The notes below the pieces were generated by a model. The model made no database searches and was not told the origin of the DNA. It saw only the letters and a program-made list of their open reading frames with translations. Below, piece after piece: positions 32,744 through 39,693 of a stretch of 39,693 nt of DNA (position 1 is its first letter; each line of letters begins with the position of its first letter). The position numbers were made by a program, and so were the translations under genes. Source of the stretch: Pigoraptor vietnamica (Eukaryota > Opisthokonta > Filasterea); contig CALSCQ010002574.1 in assembly GCA_943704525.1 (NCBI GenBank), positions 1 to 39,693 of the forward strand. The letters run 5' to 3'.

Positions 32744-33034
32744 GGCTGCGACGCCGCCGCGCAGGAACCCGCACGCAGCACACTCAGCGCCTACGCTTAA
32801 GAGGGACTTCGGTAGCGCAGGGTAGCTGGACGCACTTTGTCACATGGGCGATGTGTGTTCGTTTGTAGTTGAAACAGGTGGCCGATATCGGATCGTGGCG
32901 TCACCATTCCGTCACGAAGTAACAAGTGCAATGTGCGGTGGGGATTTGCTCAATACACGAGAGTTGAGGCGGCTCACACGAGCACCAAAACACTCCATTT
33001 CGCCTTCACCTCCTTACAAACGCGGCCTCGCAAA
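32744..33034. promoter_or_regulatory. Divergent intergenic region PRP38 / small unknown gene
   Basis: A 291-bp segment between outward-facing starts. Apart from a few AT-richer bases, I see no clear motif. Confidence 0.35.
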
Positions 33035-33761
33035 ATGGCAGACGCTTCCCGCGCAGCGCGCGCACCGCAGCCGCCCCTCTCCGTCGACCTCCTAATCCAG
33101 CGCATCGAGGCACGTTTTCGTTGGACCTTTTTTCCTGCAATTGAGGCCTTCCGCAGCTGATTGCGCACACCCACCCACCTTTCACAGGCGGTTTCCAAAT
33201 CCCTCCACGCGCGTGTGGCTGAGGCGATGTACTTGAGCGGGTGCGTGCGACGCCTGCGTGTGTCTTAGTGCGCTCTAATCTTCCTCTGTGAAAGCATCCC
33301 ATTCGCATGATGACGAAAGCACGCTAAAGCGACTCACGCACCGTGAATGACACCGTCGCAGTCCGGCCACTAGCGCGCAACCCCTTGTGGACGCGCTTGC
33401 GGACATGCTTGCTACATCGCAGGCGCTGTACGAGGCTGCGGTGGGTCTCTCGCCGTGAACTGCGTGTGTTCTCTACAGTTGTGTCGATCGTTGTGACACG
33501 GCGTACACACACAAGCTGAAGCACGTGTTCACTTATGAGCGCCCCTTTTTCATTTCGCGTTCGCAGAGCGCCACTCGAGCTGCCATTGCATCCCGCAGCG
33601 ACGATCCCCTCGTGCGCGCCATGGCAACGGACGGCCCCGCCGAGCGCGAGGCAGCGTACGCCCTCCACGTGACCAACGCCGCGCGCCGCGTGGCTGAGGC
33701 GCATGCGGTGAATGCCGAAATGGCGGGTCTCGTGGCGGCGCTGCGTGCTGGGCCGCAGTAG
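33035..33761 (+). CDS. Small helical protein of unknown function
   Basis: I do not recognise this gene. Exons 33035-33109, 33189-33241, 33374-33440 and 33516-33761 join to 146 residues. The product is Ala-rich and almost all helix: LSVDLLIQRIE, AVSKSLHARVAEAMYL, LVDALADMLATSQALYEAA, KHVFTYERPFF and a last Ala/Arg helix to LVAALRAGPQ. No signal peptide or membrane segment is seen. Its size and helical nature would fit a subunit of a coiled-coil complex. The first intron would begin GC (GAG|GCACGT) instead of GT; this is the weakest junction. The other junctions hold phase with normal signals, although the last acceptor is AAG. Confidence 0.5.
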
Positions 33762-34414
33762 TGCGGGTCAGCGCAGCTACTGCGTGGACACGTGATGTTC
33801 GTCGAACTGTCTACACCAGCGCACGCCCAGCCGCACGGACCAGCCGCCCCGCCAGAGTGTCTCACGCGCATACCGGCTGCACCTATCTCTGTCTGTAGTG
33901 TGCTTGTGCGGTTACATTCTGTGCCTGGCCTGGGCTATATTGGCCGTCCAGCGACTGCAATTGCCGTCGCCGGTCGAGGGCACCACCACCGGATCCTGAC
34001 GCCGGAGCAGTAGAACTGCGCTCGATGGCACCTGCTTGTGCGTGTCGCACGACGGGGGCGGAGGGACTGCCGGCGGTCTCCGTCAATGAAAATCTCTAAA
34101 TCTTCAGTGAAAATGTCTCGTGTGCTCGACGCCGTGTCACGTGATGGCGCCAACCATTCTCAGTTTCCGGCGCTCACGGTGGTGGCACATGTGACACACA
34201 CTTTGAGACAATTTTCAGACGTCGCAAACGCACACACATAGCTTTAGGCGAGCGTCGCACTTTCTTTCGAAGCAGAGAATCGCTGGGCGTCCGCCTTTGT
34301 TTTGGCTGAACTGAGCAAATGACGAGTTTCCTCGGACGCGGGTCGTTGTAGTTCGTGCTGCGCGCCATGACGCGGGAGTGACGTCCCCTGTGGGGTCGGT
34401 CTCCCACGCCCCTC
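33762..34414. promoter_or_regulatory. Intergenic region with E-boxes upstream of the bHLH-zipper gene
   Basis: About 650 bp with no recognised gene. It has CACGTG at 33789-33794 and a full TCACGTGA palindrome at 34137-34144, which are the sites that MAX-like proteins bind. A TATA-like GGCTATATTGG lies near 33933. Confidence 0.4.
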
Positions 34415-35655
34415 ATGGCCACCATGAAAGCGACGCGGAAGCCGCGCATAAACCACAACAGGAATGGTATGTGCGTGCGTGCGTGCGTGCGTACGCGAAC
34501 ATGCACGTGCGTGTGCTGGTTTATGTACGCGCGTGTGTGCGTGTGCGCACGTGCCGGTAGTCAGGCGTGGTCTAAGCGTACAATTGGCGTGGTGTGTGGG
34601 TCACTGTCCTCACTCGTGGTGCCACTCGTTTGATCAGAGCAAAAGCGGCGTCGCAATCTGCGCGACAGCATGGCGGACCTGCGCGTGTTTGTCCCTGGGC
34701 TCGAAGGGGACCCGCGCGAGAGCTCCATCAACATTTTGCAGGGCGCCGCGTCGTACATTCACTCGCTGCGGCGGCGGAGCGACTCTCTCGCTGCGCAGGC
34801 CGACGAACTGCGCCGCCAGAATCAGACGCTGCGGTACCAGCTCGACGACCTACGACGACTGAAGGCGCGGGTGCGTCACGTGGTGTTGTGCGCTGAGACG
34901 CACAAATGTGTGGCTGTCTGTTGCACGTCGTGACCGTCGTTCGCAGTTGAGGCGTTATCCGGACTGTATCTATGACGACCTCGCTTACACTGTTTGTGCT
35001 CCCGCAGCAACAAGCCGCACCGGACACGCGCGCGTCCCCACCGCCATACGCCGACGCCACCGTCCGCGCGCCCCCCGCCTACCCCGCCGTCCCGCCGCCA
35101 CAGTACTCGGAGGCAATATCGCAGCGCGCCGTGACGGCAGCCAAGGCACACATGCCGCTCCACGCCCGCACGCCGCACATGCTACTCCCGCCGCCCCCGC
35201 GGGACCCGTCGACCCCAGACTCCGCCTCGCCGCCGTCTTATCCGAACCCGCAGCAGCGACTGATGGCGGTGCTGCCTCCCCCTCCGAGCTACGACGCGCA
35301 CCACGGTGCGTTGGACGGCGCAGAGTCCGGGCGCGGGCGCGGGCGGACGAGGAACCCGGTGCCGCAGCAGCAGCCGTACATGGTAGTGCGTGCGCAGCCG
35401 CACATTCCTGGGCTGCCGCACACGGAGCGACTGGTGGGCATGCGCACGCGCTTTGTGGCGCAACCGCCGTCGTACGCAGGCGTGCGCATTGCTCCGGCGC
35501 CGCCGCCCTACGAGGCCCCCGTGCCCGGCGTACCCGCCCTTCGGCCGCGTGCGCAAGTGGCTGTGCCCGAATTGCGCCTCCCGCCGTACCCGAATTACGC
35601 CGAGTGGGCGCGCGACCACGAGACCCCGACACACGACGACACGCTTGAGACGTGA
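34415..35655 (+). CDS. MAX-like bHLH-leucine zipper protein with PPxY array
   Basis: Three exons (34415-34466, 34638-34870, 35008-35655) join to 310 residues. The basic region, split by the first intron, reads INHNRNEQKRRRNLRDSM and has the H-N-x-x-E-x-x-R-R pattern of Myc/MAX-type E-box (CACGTG) binders. The helix-loop-helix continues ADLRVFVPGLEGDPRESSIN and ILQGAASYIHSLRRR. A zipper with Leu heptads follows (SLAAQADELRRQNQTLRYQL). The C-terminal two thirds is Pro-rich and holds seven PPxY motifs (PPPY, PPAY, PPQY, three PPSY, PPPY) and an LPPY, the ligands of WW domains such as those of YAP or NEDD4-type proteins. A nuclear transcription factor is expected. The first intron has (TGCG)n repeats. 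Confidence 0.8.
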
Positions 35656-35977
35656 GGTCAATTGGTGTCCGTGAGCGCGTGCTGCGTGGTCACCTTTCGC
35701 GCGTGAGGCGTCCGATGCAGTGGGCGCATCGTGCCGCCTCGTCGCTGATCACGTGTGGAGATTGGTTTGGTGTGTGGGTCGCTTGTCTTGGATTGCGCGC
35801 CGCAAATGTACTTCGCGTCGTCTCTTTGCAATTGGGTTGTGCCGGTGACTGTCTGATGCAGTGATGCTCTGCCTGCGGCAGTAACACCAAGACGGACGGG
35901 ACGCAACACATGGCAGCTATTTAGACACGCGCAGACGCAATGCAGGCCACGTGCACGGCAGGCGGGCGGGCGGGCGC
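35656..35977. other. Convergent spacer, bHLH-zipper / G-alpha
   Basis: About 320 bp between opposite stop codons, with no gene seen. ATCACGTGTG occurs at about 35747. It should hold both 3' ends. Confidence 0.4.
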
Positions 35978-38021
35978 TCACTGCGCGGCAGCGGTCTCCG
36001 TGGGTGCCGCCGCGGGCGTCTCGGCGGGCGCCTTGTCCTTGCCCGACTGCCGCTTTCGCTTCTTCTCGGCCTTCTTGAGCATCTTTGTGGCCTTGTCAAT
36101 CTGCGCCTTGTTCTTCGCCTTGAGGTCCGCCTGGATTTCCTCCCACACCGACTTGACGTCCTTCTTCATGCGGGTCGCCACCGCGTGCGTCTTCATGCGC
36201 GACCCGTCGCCCTTGAGCTTCGCGCGGAACTTCTTCTCCACAAACTCAATCGCCGCGTGCACGTCCTGGCCACCTGCGAAAGCAAGGGGACGCCGTCAGG
36301 ACGATGACAGTCAGCAAAGTTGATGTCGTCGCGCAACGGCTTTACCGATCGATATCGGCACACATGGGCAGAGAAGGGCGCCAGCGACACACACCAGCGT
36401 AGTCGTCAAAGCACTTTTTGAGGTCGTGCTTGCGGATCATCGATTCGAAGAGGTCCTTCTTGTTCAGGAGGAGGTATATGGGCGTGTTCGCAAACATGTC
36501 CGTGTTCAGCGTCGTCTCAAACACAGAGAGGCACTCGTGGAGGCGGTTCGTCTCGCCATCCTCGTACACAATCGTATTGAAACTGCGCGGCGGAGCATCA
36601 GCCTCTGCAGTCATCACGTGACGGGGCACAATGTAAGCGGCGCACTGCTCACCCGGCCAAATTCGCGACGTACACGACCGCCGTCACGTCCGAGAAGACG
36701 TGCATCCACTTGCGGCGCTCGTTGCGCTGGCCACCGACATCGACGACACTGCGACACGAGAGAGTGTGAGGTGCATTGCGTACAAGAAAAAACAAGAACA
36801 GCGGCGGAGTCGAAGGACAAGCCCAGCAAGACCCACGTGAAGTTGACGGGCGGGTTCTCAATGGCCGTCGTAACAATGCCGTTTGTGATCATGCGCACCA
36901 TCCTGCGAGAGTGAGCGGACCGGTGAGCAACGCGTCACGTGTCGCACTCGCAACGCCATTGCGCGCACGCCTTTGCAGAGCACAGCTGGCACAAAGCGCA
37001 GCACGACTCCCACACACGTGCGTGTGCCGTACAAAGCTCAAAAAAAAATCCATCGCAATGCGCAGTCGGCGACTTGGTGCGAGACCCACACAAGGTCTTG
37101 CTCATCGGGAAGGTAGTCGTCCTCGATGAAGCGCATCACATTCTCAAAGTAGCTGCGCGGGGGAGCGTGTCAGCGGGCGTCTTGTGGCACGGCGCCAGGA
37201 CTAGAACGGTCGCAATCGCCAACACACTGCCGCGAGAGACTGCAGTTCAGCGGGCAGCCGTAGGGGCAGTTGAACCCCCATCGTCTCTGATCGCCACGAG
37301 GCAAAGCCGCACACAAAGTGGCCGCACGGACTGCCTCTCCTTAAGCGCCATGTGCAGAAATGGCACCCACAAGTCCACCGAGTCGAGGCACCAGAATTCG
37401 TTGCGGCGCTCCCACGCGTCCTGGATGGGCTTCGACTTCCACAGCAGCTGAATGGCCTCCGCAATCTCCCCCGTCATGATGCCGTCCTCGTTCTTAAACT
37501 CAAACGCAGTCACGAGGTCCGCGCGCTCCTGCGTTGGCGACGAGCAGCAGCACATGAGCGCCATGTCAGACTACCGCGTGTGTGTGACATTCGCTTCTCA
37601 CAACAGTGACCAAGCCTCTCTGCGAGCACGCGGAATAACCTTGTCGGCGGGGTCGTCGAAGGGGATGCCGAGCTTCTTGCATGCCTCGATAATGACCTGC
37701 ATGCTCGAGAGCGTGTTGATGCGCAGGTTGGCGGCAATGGCGCGCAGTTCGTCGGGCGTGAACTTTATCTGGTTGATGAGCTTGAGCTGCTTCACGACCG
37801 TGCTCTTGCCAGACTCTCCCGCGCCTGCGACGCACGTGCGCGAGTGACGCACACGCCGCACACAAACAACCAGGGAATGAGGGTCAACAGGAGCGTAAAT
37901 GCAGAACACAGTGCTCGCGCCCCCCTCACCCACCAAGCAAGAGAATTTTAAAGTGTAGGTTGTACGCCGCCGCGTCGGTGAGGTCTGCGGCATCCTTCGC
38001 CTTGGACGACTTCCCTCCCAT
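35978..38021 (-). CDS. Heterotrimeric G-protein alpha subunit with atypical C-terminus
   Basis: The start at 38019-38021 gives [10 protein letters not shown], a myristoylation-type N-terminus without the usual palmitoylated Cys at position 3. Exons then give [20 protein letters not shown] (P-loop), [21 protein letters not shown] (switch I, with catalytic Arg and Thr kept), [18 protein letters not shown] (switch II, catalytic Gln kept), [17 protein letters not shown] and [12 protein letters not shown] (base binding). The last exon has [16 protein letters not shown] in place of the TCATDTKNVQVVF motif. Where alpha subunits end in the receptor-binding helix (pattern NNLRGCGLY), this one has a Lys-rich helix ([19 protein letters not shown]) and an Ala/Pro/Thr tail. 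It should bind and hydrolyse GTP; receptor coupling would differ. Confidence 0.9.
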
Positions 38022-38392
38022 TGTCACAAGCGAATGGCTCAGACGACGCTGACCCGGGACAGCCCACTGCAATGGCGCGACGCTCCAACGACGGAAAATG
38101 AACGGGTGCGTGCGATGGAAAGGGCGTTTGCGGGGCGCAGCTCTCTTCGAAGCAACTTTCCGTCGTTAGAGTAAGAAATTTGACTTTGCAAAAGCCACAA
38201 CAACGCCCAAAATCAGCCGAGATTTCGGGCATTTGTCACGTGCCGTGTCTGTCGAGTCAGCACTTCTGCACTTCGCCGGTTGGAGAGTGCCCTCGCATCT
38301 ATTCTGAAATTCGACTCGAACAGTTCCATGCATTTCGTCTTTTACTCCAATTCCTTCACCACAGGACGTACTACGTAACAACGCGCCACGCC
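38022..38392. promoter_or_regulatory. Divergent promoter region G-alpha / mucin-like gene, with E-box
   Basis: A 371-bp segment between outward-facing starts. It contains GTCACGTGCC (core 38237-38242). No TATA box is evident. Confidence 0.4.
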
Positions 38393-39466
38393 ATGCGGCA
38401 ACCGGTCGCGATGGCAGCCCCAGCGCGACTGTCGGCGGTCGGGTCCCGGGCCCTTCTTGTGGCTGCAGCGGGTGGGTAGTCTGTGATGTGCTGCAGTTCG
38501 GCTCTCGTCAGTAATGTCTCGTCTGCGCTGACGCCATTTCTGCACAGTCTTATCGTTGCTAGCACTCGCTGTCTGCGCCGAAACTCAACTCGACCAGGCT
38601 GCTGCTGCGGCAGCATCCCTGGCGTCGGCGTCGAGTAATGCGGCAGCGACGGCAACAGCGTCTATCGCTTCGGCGTCGAGTAACGCGGGAGTGACAGCGT
38701 CTGCATCCCTGGCGTCCGCGTCGAGTAATGCGGCAGCGACGGCAACAGCGTCTATCGCTTCGGCGTCGAGTAACGCGAGAGTGACAGCGTCTGCATCCCT
38801 AGCGTCGGCGTCGAGTAATGCGGCAGCGACGGCAACAGCATCTATCGCTTCGGCGTCGAGTAACGCGAGAGTGACAGCGTCTGCATCCCTAGCGTCGGCG
38901 TCGAGTAAAGCGGCAGCGACGGCAACAGCGTCTATTGCTTCGGCGTCGAGTAATGCGGCGGCTCGGGCGTCGGCGTCGAGTGCGGCAGCAACTATTCATG
39001 CTGCGACCCCGTCACACCGCGCGGACCCCGGGGGAGACGGAGGTGCATCCATAAGCGATGGCAAGGAGTCCGTAGGGGAAGGTGGGCGATGCCGCGGGCT
39101 GTAAGTTGGCGGAATATCTCTCTGAACTGTGTGTACACTGAGGCGACGTTCAGTCTGACAGTGGAATTTAGTGTGCATTCGGCTGATGTCGGCCTCTGTG
39201 CCTCCGACTGTGCAGCGGGCATGAGCTCGGGCTTGTGGCTTCTCGTCCTCGTGCTTGCTTCTGGCATCGTGATTGGTGGCGTCTACCTATACAGGCGGAG
39301 GGTATGTGCGGTGTGTCGGTCAATGGCGATTCAGTTGTGGGCGGCCGCGTGGTTTAATGCTCGTTCTATCGATTCCGTGTCGCAGAGAACGCGAGGATAC
39401 CGATATCAACGGGTGTCGCGGTCACTCGAAACAGGTCCCTTGCCGAACATGACCAGTGTATTTTGA
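38393..39466 (+). CDS. Mucin-like single-pass membrane protein
   Basis: Four exons (38393-38471, 38548-39081, 39216-39301, 39386-39466) give 259 residues. The first intron cuts the signal peptide, which reads ALLVAAAVLSLLALAVCAET when spliced, with likely cleavage after VCA. The ectodomain is nearly all Ala/Ser/Thr, built of a 30-residue repeat (SIASASSNARVTASASLASA and ten more), a good target for O-glycosylation. It ends in a Gly/Asp/Ser stretch. A single membrane helix follows (GLWLLVLVLASGIVIGGVYL), then RRRRTR and a short cytoplasmic tail ending NMTSVF. It should be a type I surface protein. Sequence family is unknown, and low complexity prevents further inference. Confidence 0.7.
38616..38965 (+). 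repeat. 90-bp coding tandem repeat, about four copies
   Basis: The word TCTATCGCTTCGGCGTCGAG recurs at 38661, 38751, 38841 and (one change) 38931, exactly 90 bp apart. Each unit contains two related 45-bp halves encoding Ala/Ser/Thr. Copies differ by only a few bases, so the array is recent and keeps the frame. Confidence 0.92.
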
Positions 39467-39693
39467 GCCAGGGGGAAAGTAAAAAAATACCAACTAACTG
39501 ACAGGGTTATAGCCAAGGCCGACGACTGAACCAATGCAGTTGCGCCCACCGCTTAATTAACTGCGCACGCACGCCACAATAGCCGAAATACTGCACACTC
39601 TACAACGCCAGAGGGCGACTCCGTTGCTTCGGTTGCAAAACAACGCCGCGGCGCCGGAGGTCCGTCATGACGGCGAGCATTCCGTCCAGCTCT
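39467..39693. other. Right-end region without recognised gene
   Basis: The sequence after the mucin-like stop has an AT-rich AAAAAAATACCAAC run at about 39481, a possible 3' end. I recognise no coding family before the window ends. Confidence 0.35.

Noticed and set aside
34174-34506. A small minus-strand frame with a hydrophobic-looking patch (FLLWFMRGFRVAFMVAM)
   Set aside because: It overlaps the first exon of the bHLH-zipper gene, which is strongly supported by the joined basic region. No family match came to mind.

Overview
This is nuclear DNA of a single-celled eukaryote. The genes are split by many short introns (mostly about 55-110 nt) with GT...AG ends and donors that very often read GTGGGT/GTGGGC. 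Coding DNA is GC-rich, and (CA)n/(TG)n microsatellites are frequent. The genes are ordinary eukaryotic housekeeping and signalling genes: a chaperonin subunit, a DNA polymerase delta subunit, B-complex splicing, clathrin adaptor, heterotrimeric G protein, GATA and bHLH-zipper factors. I cannot place the organism more narrowly than a free-living unicellular eukaryote (opisthokont, apusomonad or amoebozoan type). No mobile element, virus-like element or CRISPR array was recognised.

Layout, left to right: HBS1 (+, 5' end cut off); pyrroline-5-carboxylate reductase (-); a long compound CA microsatellite; a seven-exon gene (-) whose N-terminal half resembles the TPP1/ACD telomere OB fold; POLD3 (+); mitochondrial inner-membrane protease IMP1 (-); GPN3 (+); a myristoylation-type protein with two degenerate adenylate-kinase domains (+); CCT3 (+); TRMT61A (+); dehydrodolichyl-diphosphate synthase (-); an ankyrin/coiled-coil/FYVE protein (+); AP180/CALM with NPF motifs (+); an SCI1-like nuclear protein (+); a polytopic membrane class I cyclic-nucleotide phosphodiesterase (-); an intronless GATA factor (+); PRP38 (-); a small helical unknown (+); a MAX-like bHLH-zipper protein with a PPxY array (+); a G-protein alpha subunit with an unusual lysine-rich tail (-); and a mucin-like single-pass surface protein (+).

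Genes are packed tightly. Convergent pairs can be separated by as little as 12 bp between stop codons (HBS1/P5CR), and several divergent pairs share promoters of about 225-390 bp (TPP1-like/POLD3, IMP1/GPN3, DHDDS/ANK-FYVE, PRP38/unknown, G-alpha/mucin-like). Themes that recur are translation quality control, telomere and lagging-strand replication, membrane traffic (FYVE, AP180) and cAMP/G-protein signalling (G-alpha and membrane PDE in one window).

The most interesting items are the TPP1-like gene placed head-to-head with POLD3, the bHLH-zipper/PPxY protein, the G-alpha with a replaced C-terminus, and the double adenylate-kinase-like pseudoenzyme. Exon models were built by hand from frame continuity, splice signals and remembered family sequences; none was tested against transcripts or databases.
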